From: Hellea sp.
GTDB taxonomy: Bacteria > Pseudomonadota > Alphaproteobacteria > Caulobacterales > Maricaulaceae
Assembly: GCA_020631215.1 (NCBI GenBank)
Contig: JAHDHS010000025.1
Span: forward strand, 1 to 35,215
Length of the DNA: 35,215 bases
Direction: 5' to 3'
Shown: in pieces, positions 21,601 to 31,293 of the stretch
Layout of the letters: each line of letters opens with the position of its first letter
Numbering within the stretch: the first letter of the stretch is position 1
The notes under the pieces: generated by a model
The model's input: only the letters and a program-made list of their open reading frames with translations
Told to the model about the DNA's origin: nothing
The model's database searches: none
Made by a program: the position numbers and the translations under genes

Positions 21601-24600
21601 TTAGGAACAGCCCGTTGTCGTGCCGCAACTGTCACATTTCAGGCAGGTTCCGTTGCGTAAAAGGGTGAAGTGCCCGCATTCAGGGCAGGGATCCCCGGTA
21701 TATCCTCTAAATCTCGCCGCGGATTGACTGGCCCCGCCCACCAGTTTTTTCTCGGCGGTGACATCTTCAAGCATTTCCTGATCATGGATAAGTTCAAGCG
21801 GGTCCTCTGTCTCTACATTGGCAAAAGGCAGAATGTTCGTATTGTCATTTTTCTTATGCGAAGCAGAGCGCGTATATCCGCTGGATATTTGGGCTGGGGT
21901 TTGCGTGCGTCCAAATTTACGTTCCGGCTCACCCAGACCTAACTCATCCGGCGTTGATGCGGAAGGGTCGGTATGGGCCAGATCATTCCAGCCCAAATAA
22001 GAAATACCGAGTTCCCGGAAAAGATAATCGAGAATCGAATTGGCAAATTTTATGCGGTCATTCCCGGTGACGCTGCCGGAAGGCTCAAACCGGGTAAAGA
22101 CGAAGGCTTCGACAAACTCTTCCAAGGGCACGCCATATTGCAGACCGATCGAAATCGCGATCGCAAAATTATTCATCAGACTGCGGAAAGCTGCGCCTTC
22201 TTTATGCATATCAATGAAAATCTCGCCCAGGCGGCCATCTTCGAATTCACCCGTATGCAGATAGACCTTATGGCCGCCGACGGAGGATTTTTGTATATAG
22301 CCAGTCCGGCGGTCGGGCAACCGCTTGCGCCGCGCCGGTTTTTCAACCACGCGCTCGACAACGCGTTCCACGATGTTTTGAGTGGCGGCTATTCCGGACT
22401 CGCCAAAACTTTCTTCAAGAGCTTCCAGGTCCATGTCTTCAAATAACATGCCTGACAATGGCTGGCTGAGTTTTGAGCCGTCCCGATATAGCGCGACGGC
22501 TTTTAGGCCAAGCTTCCAGCTTTGCTGATAAATGTTCTCGCAATCCTCAATGCTAGCGTGACGGGGCAGGTTCACGGTTTTAGAGATTGCACCGGAAATA
22601 AAAGGCTGTGCGGCGGCCATCATGTAGATGTGAGCCTGAGGCGATAAAACCCGTTTGCCTATGCGTCCGCAGGGCGTGGCGCAGTCAAAGACCGGCAAAT
22701 GCTCATCTTTTAAATGCGGCGCCCCTTCTAAGGTCATCGCGCCGAGCGCGTGAATATTTGCGGCCTCAATGTCGGCTTTGGAAAATCCGAGTAGCGGCAG
22801 AATATCATGACCGCTTCGCTCAAGCTGCTCATCTTTGAGACCCAACTCATCCCGGCATATATCGCGCCCGATAATGTCTACCGAGAAACAATAACGCAGA
22901 TCAAAGGCAGACGGAATTTCAGCTTCAATCGCTTTGATGGTCTCTTTGCTTAGGCCTAAGGTTTTCAGGCGTTTGCGGTTCAGGCGGCCATCCCATTTCA
23001 GGTTCTGATGTCCGAGCGCATAAGCCAGAATGTCTTCAATTTGGCCGTCCTGATACCCCAAAGAGCTCAGAGCTTCGGGTACGGATTGATTGATGATTTT
23101 GAAAAAGCCGCCGCCGGCCAGTTTCTTATATTTGACTAGAGCAAAATCTGGTTCAATTCCGGTCGTATCACAATCCATCAACAGGCCGATTGTCCCGGTG
23201 GGGGCAATGACGCTGACTTGCGCATTTCTATAACCTGCGTCTTGGCCTGCTTTCAAAGCTTCGGCCCAATATTTTTGGGCAGTTTGTATGATTGGACCCA
23301 AATCTGACGGACCAACTGCGCCGCTGGCGTCCTTATGTTTTTTGATGACCCGCAGCATGGGCTTGGCATTAGCTTTATATCTTGCAAAAGCGCCCAGCTT
23401 TACTGCCATCTCCGCCGAAGTCTTGTAAGATGCGCCTGATAAGAGGGCCGTGATCGCCGCTGCCGCGTTGCGGCCTTCATCACTGTCATAGGCCAGACCG
23501 GAGCGCATCAAAAGCCCGCCTAGATTGGCATAGCCAAGCCCCAGCGTTCTGTATTCATATGATTTCTCGGCAATCGCCTTGGACGGGAATTGCGCCATGG
23601 CGACAGATATCTCCAGGACAATCGTCCATAGCCGGACAGCATGGGTAAAGCTGTCGATGTCAAATTTACCGTCTTTGTAAAATTTCACGAGATTCAGCGA
23701 GGCAAGATTACAGGCCGTATCATCCAGGAACATATATTCGCTGCACGGGTTGGACCCGCGGATTGGGCCGTCTTCGGGACAGGTGTGCCAGTCGTTAATC
23801 GTGTCGTGAAACTGCAGCCCCGGATCGGCCGATGACCATGCGGCTTTGCCAATGGCGGCCCATAAGTCACGGGCTTTGACTGTGCGGCTAACCGCGCCAT
23901 CGACGCGCCGGATCAGCGTCCAGTCCTCATCATTGGCGACTGCAAGCATGAATTCATCCGTCACACGAACAGAGTTATTGGCGTTCTGACCGCTGACCGT
24001 TTGATAGGCGTGACTGTCCCAATCGGCGGTCAAATCAGAGATCTGAACTTTCGTGTCACCTTGCTCCGCCAGCCTTGTGATCCGGTCAATGGCTCCGCTC
24101 GGCACGCCGTCCCGCAAAGCAAGTTTGATCTCTCTGGCCAAGGCCGTGTTTTTATCCGGATCAAAACAGCCATCGCCTTCGCATTTATGGCAGGCATCCA
24201 TGATCGCTTGCAGGCGGCGTTTGATGACTTTTGTGCCCGCAACCAGAGCGGCGACTTTCATTTCTTCGGTGGTTTTCCAGCCGATAAACTCTTCTATGTC
24301 TGGATGGTCAATATCGACGATGACCATTTTTGCGGCGCGCCGTGTTGTCCCGCCGGATTTTATGGCCCCTGCCGCCGTGTCACCAATTTTTAGAAAGCTC
24401 ATCATGCCGGAGCTCGTGCCGCCACCGGAGAGGGGTTCACCTGCGCCGCGCAGGTTCGAGAAATTTGTCCCGGTACCGGAGCCATATTTGAACAGGCGGG
24501 CTTCGCGCTGCCACAAATCCATGATTCCGTTTTTGCCAATCAGATCATCATCCAGCGACTGAATGAAACAGGCATGGGGCTGCGGCCGTTGATAGGCATT

Positions 24601-25140
24601 CTCGGACAGCCTGGCTTTTCCGGTTTTGATATCGACATACCAATGACCTTGCGCGCGGCCTTCAATCCCATACGCCCAATGCAGCCCCGTATTAAACCAT
24701 TGCGGTGAGTTCGGGGCGGCCATTTGCGAGGCGAGCATGTAGCGCAGCTCATCGTGAAATATCCTCGCATCATCTTCATGATCAAAATATCCGCCTTGCC
24801 ATCCCCAATATGTCCAGCATCCTGCCAGCCGGTCAAAGACTTGCCGGGCATCTGTCTCTCCGCCCATTTGGGCGGATTTCAGGGGCACTTGGCGTTGCAG
24901 CCATTTAGGCACCCCGTCCTCTGCGATGGATTTGGTTTTATTCGGAACGCCCGCCCGCCGCATATATTTCTGCGCGAGAATATCACACGCGACCTGTGAC
25001 CAGTTTTCGGGGGCCATAAAGGTGATCGAATCACTGAGTTTGGCCCCGGATAAATGTCTGATCTCGCTTTGGCGTTTCGCAAAGGGAATGTCCGCATAGA
25101 CATCTTTTGACGTCGCCGTGAAATGACGCTGCATTTTCAT
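21601..25140 (-). CDS. nrdJ: Vitamin B12-dependent ribonucleoside-diphosphate reductase (class II)
   Basis: This enzyme makes deoxyribonucleotides using adenosylcobalamin. Recognisable parts are [18 protein letters not shown], the active-site segment [23 protein letters not shown] (catalytic cysteine near residue 464), [16 protein letters not shown], and a C-terminal four-cysteine zinc/redox tail CPECGHF ... CLKCDSCG. I chose the start at 25140 (MKMQRHF, 1179 residues) because alphaproteobacterial NrdJ begin with such a motif followed by the YADIPF segment. An upstream ATG at 25188 adds 16 residues of unlike composition and sits in a small GC-rich hairpin (25181-25195). No cobalamin riboswitch is visible in the short divergent region. 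No class I reductase is in the window. Confidence 0.95.
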   Translation of the reverse strand: MKMQRHFTATSKDVYADIPFAKRQSEIRHLSGAKLSDSITFMAPENWSQVACDILAQKYMRRAGVPNKTKSIAEDGVPKWLQRQVPLKSAQMGGETDARQVFDRLAGCWTYWGWQGGYFDHEDDARIFHDELRYMLASQMAAPNSPQWFNTGLHWAYGIEGRAQGHWYVDIKTGKARLSENAYQRPQPHACFIQSLDDDLIGKNGIMDLWQREARLFKYGSGTGTNFSNLRGAGEPLSGGGTSSGMMSFLKIGDTAAGAIKSGGTTRRAAKMVIVDIDHPDIEEFIGWKTTEEMKVAALVAGTKVIKRRLQAIMDACHKCEGDGCFDPDKNTALAREIKLALRDGVPSGAIDRITRLAEQGDTKVQISDLTADWDSHAYQTVSGQNANNSVRVTDEFMLAVANDEDWTLIRRVDGAVSRTVKARDLWAAIGKAAWSSADPGLQFHDTINDWHTCPEDGPIRGSNPCSEYMFLDDTACNLASLNLVKFYKDGKFDIDSFTHAVRLWTIVLEISVAMAQFPSKAIAEKSYEYRTLGLGYANLGGLLMRSGLAYDSDEGRNAAAAITALLSGASYKTSAEMAVKLGAFARYKANAKPMLRVIKKHKDASGAVGPSDLGPIIQTAQKYWAEALKAGQDAGYRNAQVSVIAPTGTIGLLMDCDTTGIEPDFALVKYKKLAGGGFFKIINQSVPEALSSLGYQDGQIEDILAYALGHQNLKWDGRLNRKRLKTLGLSKETIKAIEAEIPSAFDLRYCFSVDIIGRDICRDELGLKDEQLERSGHDILPLLGFSKADIEAANIHALGAMTLEGAPHLKDEHLPVFDCATPCGRIGKRVLSPQAHIYMMAAAQPFISGAISKTVNLPRHASIEDCENIYQQSWKLGLKAVALYRDGSKLSQPLSGMLFEDMDLEALEESFGESGIAATQNIVERVVERVVEKPARRKRLPDRRTGYIQKSSVGGHKVYLHTGEFEDGRLGEIFIDMHKEGAAFRSLMNNFAIAISIGLQYGVPLEEFVEAFVFTRFEPSGSVTGNDRIKFANSILDYLFRELGISYLGWNDLAHTDPSASTPDELGLGEPERKFGRTQTPAQISSGYTRSASHKKNDNTNILPFANVETEDPLELIHDQEMLEDVTAEKKLVGGASQSAARFRGYTGDPCPECGHFTLLRNGTCLKCDSCGTTTGCS

Positions 25141-25280
25141 GGGAGTAAGATAAGCCTTTTGGGCCCGAACAACAAGGGCAGGGGGCATAGCCCCCCGTTG
25201 ATTGCCATATTTAGGTCATATCCATGCTTTACGCGGACAGCTCTTCGGGGCATAACGCCGTGAAATTTGCTGAGGCTGAT

Positions 25281-25676
25281 ATGTCATTTATCAAACGGAT
25301 TTTTACCTGGTGGAACGGTTCGACCTTCGGAACGCTGCTATCATTACGCGGGGCCAAAAAAGTCGGCGAAGACGCCTTTGGTAATACTTATTATGAGGAC
25401 ACATCTAAAATGCTCGACGGGCGTCCGCGCCGCTATGTGACCTATAAAGGCTATGCCGATCCGTCCCGCGTGCCGGCGGAGTGGCATGGCTGGCTACATC
25501 ATTCCTATGATGAAACGCCGGATGAATTGGACGTAAAAATCCATGACTGGCAAAAAGAGCACCAGCCCAATCTGACCGGAACGGTTTATGCCTATAAGCC
25601 CAAAGGGTCGCTGGATAGAGGTGGAGAACGGGCCAAAGTTGCCTCTGATTACGAAGCCTGGTCTCCGGATGCGTAA
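25281..25676 (+). CDS. NADH:ubiquinone oxidoreductase accessory subunit, NDUFA12 family
   Basis: A 131-residue protein with the family signature SFIKRIFTWWNGSTFGTLLSLRG at the start, then EDAFGNTYYED and RRYVTYKGYADPSRVPAEWHGWLHH. It is the bacterial counterpart of the mitochondrial complex I subunit NDUFA12 (B17.2), found essentially in alphaproteobacteria. The ATG at 25281 is preferred since the family begins with it; the frame is open to 25224 but that 19-residue extension has no family likeness. It overlaps the DUF2155 gene by 8 bases (ATGCGTAA), the common alphaproteobacterial arrangement. Confidence 0.95.
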   Translation: MSFIKRIFTWWNGSTFGTLLSLRGAKKVGEDAFGNTYYEDTSKMLDGRPRRYVTYKGYADPSRVPAEWHGWLHHSYDETPDELDVKIHDWQKEHQPNLTGTVYAYKPKGSLDRGGERAKVASDYEAWSPDA

Positions 25677-26052
25677 AATTCTTTTCATGATGGCTGTTTT
25701 GGCAGTCTCTGCACCCGCACAGGCGGAAAACCGCATGGGCGAGTCAGTTGTCTTGCGCACGCTGGACAAAGTCACGGCAACGACCCGGGACTTTACGGTG
25801 AAAATTGGTGAAGATCTGGATTACGGATCGCTAAATATCGCGGTCAAACATTGCGAGAAAACGCCCCCTGAAGAAACGCCTGAAACCTATGCCTTCCTGC
25901 AAATCAAGGACAATCGTCTGGACGGGGAGGGGGAGCGCGGGGAGGCTGAAATGATTTTCTCCGGCTGGATGTTTGGTTCCAACCCCGCCATCAGCCCTTT
26001 AGATCACGGTGTCTATGACGTCTGGGTTATTGGCTGCAACGTCAAAAACTAG
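25669..26052 (+). CDS. DUF2155 family exported protein
   Basis: A 127-residue protein whose ATG overlaps the end of the NDUFA12 gene. Residues 1-19 are a signal peptide ending APAQA. The mature part holds the DUF2155 pattern: LDKVTATTRDFTVKIGE, YGSLNIAVKHCEK, PETYAFLQI, FSGWMFGSNPA and a final VWVIGC. The two cysteines probably form a disulfide in the periplasm. The function of the family is not established; the constant pairing with NDUFA12 suggests a link to the envelope or respiratory complex assembly, which is inference. The frame is open upstream to 25588 but within the neighbouring gene. Confidence 0.92.
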   Translation: MRKILFMMAVLAVSAPAQAENRMGESVVLRTLDKVTATTRDFTVKIGEDLDYGSLNIAVKHCEKTPPEETPETYAFLQIKDNRLDGEGERGEAEMIFSGWMFGSNPAISPLDHGVYDVWVIGCNVKN

Positions 26053-26058
26053 GCTCTC

Positions 26059-26589
26059 TTAGACGCCGCGCTTACGCCTGATCCAATATGTGATAGCGGC
26101 TATGACGATGATGATAGCCCCAAAGGCGGGCAGCATCATTTCAATTCGATCGCCAAAGACTTCGCCCAAGAGATGACAGGCCGCGAAGATGGCTGTGACA
26201 TAGAGGAAGGCTGTCAGGGCGATAATGGCGCAAAACATTATATATGACGTCTTGAAATACCCGCAGGCCACATAGGCGGGCACGCGCGCCAGCGGAACGA
26301 ACCGTGCCGTCATAAGCGTCGTCAGCAGGTTGGCCCGCACTTGGTCACGTAATTTCATGACTTTATCTTTTTCGGCAAAGCTGCGCGCCCGCGGATGGGC
26401 ATGCGCGGCATATCCAATCCAGTATTTCCAGATGTCAGAGAAAAAAAGTCCTGCCAATATTATGAAATATACAACTGGGAAATGTTCGGGGTCAGCCGCG
26501 CTTAGCGTGGCGGCCGCCAATACGGCGGCGTCCTCTTGGACAAAGGGGCCAACAAAAATCCCTAAATATAATAACCACGATGGGTCCAT
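26059..26589 (-). CDS. DedA-family inner-membrane protein
   Basis: A 176-residue polytopic membrane protein of the DedA/SNARE-associated type. The N-terminal re-entrant segment carries FVGPFVQEDAAVLAAATL, and the second conserved half is TARFVPLARVPAYVACGYFKTSYIMF, matching the G/ARFxPxxR motif of the family. It ends with a hydrophobic helix and RRKRGV. DedA proteins act in lipid carrier recycling (undecaprenyl phosphate flipping) and membrane homeostasis. It is slightly shorter than the usual 200 residues. It converges with the DUF2155 gene, with 6 bases between stops. Confidence 0.85.
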   Translation of the reverse strand: MDPSWLLYLGIFVGPFVQEDAAVLAAATLSAADPEHFPVVYFIILAGLFFSDIWKYWIGYAAHAHPRARSFAEKDKVMKLRDQVRANLLTTLMTARFVPLARVPAYVACGYFKTSYIMFCAIIALTAFLYVTAIFAACHLLGEVFGDRIEMMLPAFGAIIIVIAAITYWIRRKRGV

Positions 26590-26673
26590 AATGGCTTAGT
26601 CCTGCGCTTATGCGGTTAAATTCCTGTGAATGATGGCGGGTGAAATTTCCAGTGATTTCCTTAATAATCGCCG

Positions 26674-26702
26674 TTGCAAGCTGGCATCGGTCATGACATA
26701 AG
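26674..26702 (+). promoter_or_regulatory. Candidate promoter of trigger factor gene
   Basis: TTGCAA (26674-26679), 17-base spacer, CATAAG (26697-26702), 74 bases before the tig ATG. Spacing is ideal and the hexamers match 4-5 of 6. Confidence 0.4.
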
Positions 26703-26776
26703 GCGCCAAATTTTGAACCGACCGAATTGGTCCGGCGATTACGCTTGGCCGTTTCACAACCCGATGGATATCCGTC

Positions 26777-28117
26777 ATGAAAATAAAAGAACTTAAGGCC
26801 GAAGGCCTGTCGCACACATATTCAGTCACAGTCCCGAAAGAGGACCTGGCTGCCAAATTGGATGACAAGATCAAAGAGATGCAGCCGCAAGTCTCTTTAA
26901 AAGGCTTTCGTCCGGGTAAAGTTCCAGCAGCTCACATCCGTAAAATGTTCGGCCAGAGCATCATGAAGGATGTCGTCGAAGAGGTTGTCAATGAAACCAG
27001 CCAAAAGGCGATCAATGATAACAACATCCGCCCTGCGGGGCAGCCGCAAATTGATCTGCGCGCCAATGGCGAAGAGGTCACAAAAGGCGAAGCCGATCTG
27101 GAATATCAATTGACCGTTGAGAGCATTCCTGAATTTGAGCCGGTTGACCCGGAAAAGCTGAAATTCACACGCCTCGTTCACGAAGCTACCAAGAAAGAGT
27201 TGGACGAAGAAGTCGCTAAATTGGGCGAAGGGCAAAAATCCTACAAAAAGAAAGCCAAAACCGCCAAAGCCAAAAAGGGCGATGCGGTTCTAATCGATTT
27301 TGTCGGCACAGTTGACGGCGAAGCTTTTGACGGCGGCGCAATGGAAGGGCATCAGCTGGTACTGGGCTCAGGGACATTCATTCCGGGCTTTGAGGATCAG
27401 TTGATTGGTGCGAAAGCCGGAGATGAGCTGGATGTGAAAGTCACATTCCCCGATCCATACCAAGCCGAAAATCTGGCGGGTAAAGACGCTGTTTTTGCGA
27501 CCAAAGTCCATGAGGTTCAGGGTGAGCAGGACGCCGTCATTGATGATGAGTTTGCCCAAAAATTCGGTCTTGCCGATCTGGACGCACTAAAAGCGGCCGT
27601 TGAAGATCAGTACAAAGCGCAACTCGAAGGCCAATCTCGTTTGAAATTAAAGCGGGCGATTTTGGACGAGCTGGACAAAAAGCATAAATTTGACCTGCCG
27701 CCGGGTATGGTTGAGGCGGAGTTTGGCAATATCTGGCAACAGGTTCAGGCTGAGAAAGAAGCCGGGAATCTAGATGAAGAAGATGCCAAGAAGACAGATA
27801 AGCAGCTGGAGAAAGATTACCGCAAGATCGCCGAGCGCCGCGTGCGTTTGGGACTGGTTCTGGCGGAAATGGGCCAGAAGCATGAAATTCAGATAAGCAA
27901 TGAAGAGCTGCAACAGGCCATGGTCGCCGAGGCCCGTCAATATCCGGGACAGGAACAGCAGGTCATCGAGTTCTATCAAAAGAACCCGCAAGCCATTGCT
28001 CAGCTTCGCGCGCCAATCTATGAAGAAAAGGTCGTCGACCTGATCATCGAAAAGGCCAAAATGACGGATAAGAAAGTCGATAAAGACACATTATTCGAAG
28101 AAGACGGCATGATTTAA
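26777..28117 (+). CDS. tig: Trigger factor (ribosome-associated chaperone and prolyl isomerase)
   Basis: A 446-residue trigger factor. The ribosome-docking signature GFRPGKVPAAHIRK lies near residues 43-56. The FKBP-type prolyl isomerase domain spans about residues 160-250 (GDAVLIDFVGTVDGEAFDGG and GSGTFIPGFEDQLIGAKAGDE). The C-terminal helical chaperone arms follow. It meets nascent chains at the ribosomal exit tunnel. Family length is usually 430-460, so this is complete. It stands alone, followed by a strong terminator, and the proteases clpP, clpX and lon follow after two unrelated minus-strand genes; in most relatives tig is adjacent to clpP. Confidence 0.97.
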   Translation: MKIKELKAEGLSHTYSVTVPKEDLAAKLDDKIKEMQPQVSLKGFRPGKVPAAHIRKMFGQSIMKDVVEEVVNETSQKAINDNNIRPAGQPQIDLRANGEEVTKGEADLEYQLTVESIPEFEPVDPEKLKFTRLVHEATKKELDEEVAKLGEGQKSYKKKAKTAKAKKGDAVLIDFVGTVDGEAFDGGAMEGHQLVLGSGTFIPGFEDQLIGAKAGDELDVKVTFPDPYQAENLAGKDAVFATKVHEVQGEQDAVIDDEFAQKFGLADLDALKAAVEDQYKAQLEGQSRLKLKRAILDELDKKHKFDLPPGMVEAEFGNIWQQVQAEKEAGNLDEEDAKKTDKQLEKDYRKIAERRVRLGLVLAEMGQKHEIQISNEELQQAMVAEARQYPGQEQQVIEFYQKNPQAIAQLRAPIYEEKVVDLIIEKAKMTDKKVDKDTLFEEDGMI

Positions 28118-28158
28118 GCACAATTTGCCAAGAGGCGCGATAGCGCCGAAACGAGAAT

Positions 28159-28190
28159 AAAAAAGCCCGGTCATTTGGCTGGGCTTTTTG
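28159..28190. terminator. Bidirectional intrinsic terminator after tig
   Basis: AAAAAGCCCGG (28160-28170) pairs with CTGGGCTTTTT (28179-28189), with an 8-base loop and one G-U pair. The T tract on the plus strand serves tig; the A tract at the left serves as a T tract for the minus-strand DUF4419 gene that ends at 28216. Both convergent transcripts can end here. Confidence 0.85.
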
Positions 28191-28215
28191 TTTGATAAAG
28201 CATGCGTTTGTCGGG

Positions 28216-29502
28216 TTAGCTGACGCCTTCACGTATGGCCCAACCGATCTTTGGGCGAATAGCCAGTGTCGTGGGATCCTGTGTCGAGCCGATAAACCCA
28301 GCCAGTAGCTGCATCTGATACATAGTGTCGTAATAGTTCCATATCATGGGGGCGCTGTTTAATTTTGTTTTGATATCCCCGGTGGTCATGCCTTCCCGAT
28401 GGGTCATGTCCATGCGGCCTAAATAGGGATTACGCCGCAAAGTGTCTTTCAAGGCTCCGGTGTCTTCCTGCAGGCGGTCAGTAAATCTCTTAATACGTTC
28501 AAGAACTTGTTCCTCGGTAAGGCGGCCCATATAGTTCGTGTTTCTGACATAAACTTCAAAATCATTCACCAAGCGCTCTTTGGTGGGGCTTTTGCGTCCG
28601 AAATATGGGAATAGTACATTGACATGCCCATGTATGCGAACAGCCCCGCTGCCCGGAGCTTTAAGTTTGTAAAAGTTACACCAAAAATCCTTATCAGGTT
28701 TGCCGGCGGCTGCACCAACGAATTGGTCCAGAACCGGCAATAAATGCTTCGTCCACCATTTGAGATCATATGTTTCAAGCCGCGCCGCGCGCAGACGCAA
28801 GGCCCGCCAATCATCTTCTGAGCCTTCGAGTGTGATTTCGGGAAATCCGCAAGCTGTCGTCGCGGAATAGGCGAAATAGGACTGCATAGCATCCATGAGA
28901 GCGACATTCATAGCGGCCTGCTCGGCGGGCCCAGTCGTTCCAAAGCCGCTGGCGATCAGATCATGCGTCTCATCACCGATATGGCTGCGCATTTGAGAGG
29001 AGAACTCTGCAAATGCGCCCTCCCAATCATTGCCCGGATTGCCTTTTACAAATCCGTTTCGACGGATTTCGATAAGCTTTTTGCCCTCATGGGCGACAAA
29101 ATGTTGGCGAAGGGCTTCAGCATTGGCGTTCACATGACTCGCCAAGCCTTGCAAAATCTGCAACCAAATCATGTCCGGTGATAATATAATCGGGTAATGC
29201 TGATGAAAGGCCGTATTCAAAGCAGATAAAAACGGATGAATAGCGGAATATGCCGCCACAACGTGAGAGACATCGCGGCTCCAGCTTTCCAGTGATTTAT
29301 CAGGCGCACCTATGATGGTCTGAATCGCCCTGTTAATTGGCTGTGGTTTTAGAGCCTTGTTACCGCGCTTCACTTCATCGACGGTGAATGTAACGGACGG
29401 TATGCCAGCCGTTTGGGCGTGACTGATCCTCGTGATGCCGGGAAATTGAATAATCGCGGCAGAGGCAATCCCGGAGGCCAGAAGTTTACGGCGATTGAAC
29501 AT
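28216..29502 (-). CDS. DUF4419-family protein with probable Tat signal
   Basis: A 428-residue protein. The N-terminus NRRKLLASGIASAAIIQFPG has the twin-arginine pattern with a hydrophobic stretch and likely cleavage at SHAQ, so the protein is probably exported folded. The mature part matches the DUF4419 family from memory: LSPDMIWLQILQGLASHVN, then GNDWEGAFAEFSSQMRSHIG, FGTTGPAEQAAMNVALMDAMQSYFAY and ALRLRAARL. This family is best known from fungi and other eukaryotes and has no known activity. A good ribosome-binding site (AGGAG) precedes the ATG. It lies downstream of the GST-like gene on the same strand, 155 bases away. Tat export suggests a cofactor or metal, but none is evident. Confidence 0.85.
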   Translation of the reverse strand: MFNRRKLLASGIASAAIIQFPGITRISHAQTAGIPSVTFTVDEVKRGNKALKPQPINRAIQTIIGAPDKSLESWSRDVSHVVAAYSAIHPFLSALNTAFHQHYPIILSPDMIWLQILQGLASHVNANAEALRQHFVAHEGKKLIEIRRNGFVKGNPGNDWEGAFAEFSSQMRSHIGDETHDLIASGFGTTGPAEQAAMNVALMDAMQSYFAYSATTACGFPEITLEGSEDDWRALRLRAARLETYDLKWWTKHLLPVLDQFVGAAAGKPDKDFWCNFYKLKAPGSGAVRIHGHVNVLFPYFGRKSPTKERLVNDFEVYVRNTNYMGRLTEEQVLERIKRFTDRLQEDTGALKDTLRRNPYLGRMDMTHREGMTTGDIKTKLNSAPMIWNYYDTMYQMQLLAGFIGSTQDPTTLAIRPKIGWAIREGVS

Positions 29503-29657
29503 TTTAACTCCTCTGCTTTCACCTATGCGTTAATAAAACTGAACCAGCGATGAAAGGCGGCAGCACAGATGATATGTGGCGATGTTAGACCGAAGCGTCG
29601 AGATGCAGTGAGGAGCCCGGCTACTTAGCCGTGCTGTCATGGTTATCTTGTGCCGTT

Positions 29658-30365
29658 CTATTCGTCACCGAATAGGGTTTTGTCCATCCGGTCCAAATAT
29701 GCGGATAGAGCCTTGGATTGCGTTATGTAGTTCTGGATTGGCGTGGGAAACACCTTTGCCTGCATGCCATGCAGGAAAGCGTAGACTGTGGCGTCAACTT
29801 CCGCTGGCTTTGGGCCCAACATGAACTGTTTCTTTCCCAATAAAGTTTCTACGGTTTTGATGTCGCTGAGCCCTAATTGAAAGATTTCTTCATCAGTGTG
29901 ATGTCCAATACCATGCCCGTTCGCAGATTTTGCTACGCCCTTCGCGACTGATTTGAAGATGAACATCCGCAGAAACTTAGGAATTTCACCAAAAAATTTG
30001 TCGGCAATCATTTTATGATGCTCAGTCTTTACCCATCGGGGGTAAATCATCCCTGCCCAATAGGTGCGCTCTTCCAGCATAACGTTCAATGCGTGACCGA
30101 TAGCAAGACTCTCGGCGGTTAGCCCTTCGGCGAGCGGGTCTCCAAATTTGGACTTCAGGTGATCGATGATGAAGGTGGAGTCGCCAATCTCTACGCCGTT
30201 GTCATTAATATATGGGATTTTTTTCTTCGGGGCTTTGCGCGGATCTCCTTGGATGAGTTCTTGATGCGGAATATTGGCGAGGCGCATATAGGCCATCAAT
30301 TTCAAGGCAAATGGGCCGGGTTCACGTAATCCGAATGCAGGCCCGAATTTGTAAAGTTCAATCAT
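29658..30365 (-). CDS. Glutathione S-transferase-like protein (FAXC/metaxin-type)
   Basis: A 235-residue protein with a thioredoxin-like N-terminal half (IELYKFGPAFGLREPGPFALKLMAYMRLANI, then KKKIPYINDNGVEIGDSTFIIDHL, where IPYI supplies the cis-proline). The helical GST C-terminal half ends in PAEVDATVYAFL. The pattern fits the GST_N_4/GST_C_6 group that includes eukaryotic failed-axon-connections and metaxin proteins and many bacterial proteins of unknown substrate. No obvious catalytic serine or tyrosine of classical GSTs can be assigned. It is preceded by GAGGG at 30370-30374 on its strand and diverges from clpP across a 153-base region with a 14-bp palindrome. Confidence 0.88.
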   Translation of the reverse strand: MIELYKFGPAFGLREPGPFALKLMAYMRLANIPHQELIQGDPRKAPKKKIPYINDNGVEIGDSTFIIDHLKSKFGDPLAEGLTAESLAIGHALNVMLEERTYWAGMIYPRWVKTEHHKMIADKFFGEIPKFLRMFIFKSVAKGVAKSANGHGIGHHTDEEIFQLGLSDIKTVETLLGKKQFMLGPKPAEVDATVYAFLHGMQAKVFPTPIQNYITQSKALSAYLDRMDKTLFGDE

Positions 30366-30397
30366 ATCGCCCTCAACTTGTCTTAATTATGTAACCA

Positions 30398-30411
30398 TGC
30401 CTCATGAGGCA
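30398..30411. promoter_or_regulatory. Perfect 14-bp palindrome between GST-like gene and clpP
   Basis: TGCCTCATGAGGCA is its own reverse complement. It directly precedes the CTTGAA box of clpP (overlapping by no bases) and falls near the -35/spacer zone for the divergent GST-like gene. It may be an operator; only one copy was noticed. Confidence 0.4.
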
Positions 30412-30443
30412 CTTGAATTGCAATGCGAATATATCAATATAAC
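30412..30443 (+). promoter_or_regulatory. Candidate clpP promoter with CTTGAA box
   Basis: CTTGAA at 30412-30417 overlaps TTGAAT (30413-30418). An 18-base spacer leads to ATATAA (30437-30442). CTTGAA is the -35 motif of sigma-32-type heat-shock promoters, but the -10 looks more like a housekeeping one. Similar CTTGA(A/G) boxes precede clpX and lon. Confidence 0.4.
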
Positions 30444-30518
30444 AGTAACACTTTCTCGGGCAGGGTGGTGATAAACCGAATCAAACCCTGCTGATTTTGC
30501 GCTCAATAAGGATAGAAC

Positions 30519-31136
30519 ATGCAAGACCCACAAGATGTAATGATGAACCTCGTGCCCATGGTGGTCGAGCAGACTAGCCGCGGCGAGCGCGCTTTTGATA
30601 TTTTCTCCCGCCTGCTCAAGGACCGGATCATTTTCCTGACCGGCGTTGTTGAGGATGGCATGGCCAGCCTGATCACATCACAGCTGCTGTTCCTGGAGAG
30701 CGAGAACCCGAAAAAAGAGATCAGCATGTATATCAACTCGCCAGGCGGCGTAGTGACGGCCGGAATGGCGATTTATGACACGATGCAATATATCAAATCC
30801 CCGGTCTCGACGGTGTGTATCGGGCAAGCCTGTTCTATGGGATCGCTGCTGTTGGCGGCGGGTGAGGCGGATATGCGTGTGGCGCTGCCCAATGCGCGCG
30901 TCATGGTGCATCAGCCCTCCGGCGGCTTCCGCGGTCAGGCCTCTGACATAGAGCGCCACGCCAAGGATATTCTGGAGATGAAAAAGCGCCTGAACAATAT
31001 CTATGTCAAACATACGGGCAATAAATACGCCACGATTGAGAAGACGCTGGACCGCGATCACTTCATGAGCGCGGAAGAGGCCAAGGATTTCGGCATTGTT
31101 GACCATGTTTACACAAGCCGGGCCGACGCCAAATAG
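30519..31136 (+). CDS. clpP: ATP-dependent Clp protease proteolytic subunit
   Basis: A 205-residue serine protease, complete. The catalytic triad is Ser106 ([10 protein letters not shown]), His131 (MVHQPSGG) and Asp180 ([11 protein letters not shown]). The oxyanion-forming SPGG and the N-terminal axial loop segment are present. It forms the double heptameric chamber that works with ClpX or ClpA. An AGGAT ribosome-binding site precedes the ATG at proper distance. It is followed by clpX after 157 bases with its own promoter-like sequence. Confidence 0.98.
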   Translation: MQDPQDVMMNLVPMVVEQTSRGERAFDIFSRLLKDRIIFLTGVVEDGMASLITSQLLFLESENPKKEISMYINSPGGVVTAGMAIYDTMQYIKSPVSTVCIGQACSMGSLLLAAGEADMRVALPNARVMVHQPSGGFRGQASDIERHAKDILEMKKRLNNIYVKHTGNKYATIEKTLDRDHFMSAEEAKDFGIVDHVYTSRADAK

Positions 31137-31221
31137 TGAGGTTTTAACTTGCAGGCCCGCCGAAAACATGTCCTATGGTGATAGAGCGTAAGGGCGGGAT
31201 TAACATTTATGTCGTATACGT

Positions 31222-31251
31222 CTTGAGTTTGAGGCGTATTCGGCATTAAAA
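31222..31251 (+). promoter_or_regulatory. Candidate clpX promoter with CTTGAG box
   Basis: CTTGAG at 31222-31227 overlaps the -35 hexamer TTGAGT (31223-31228), which is followed by a 17-base spacer and TTAAAA (31246-31251), 42 bases before the clpX ATG. It suggests that clpX can be transcribed independently of clpP. Confidence 0.35.
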
Positions 31252-31293
31252 TTGCAATTACGTCTCGCAAACGGGCAGCAGAGAAAGAAGACC

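Noticed and set aside
22608-22838. Plus-strand open frame inside nrdJ
   Set aside because: It is an antisense shadow of a conserved coding region with an arginine-rich composition and no domain.
29580-29657. CGGCTA-CT-TAGCCG dyad considered as a terminator after the GST-like gene
   Set aside because: The stem is only 6 bp with a 2-base loop and there is no T tract on the minus strand.
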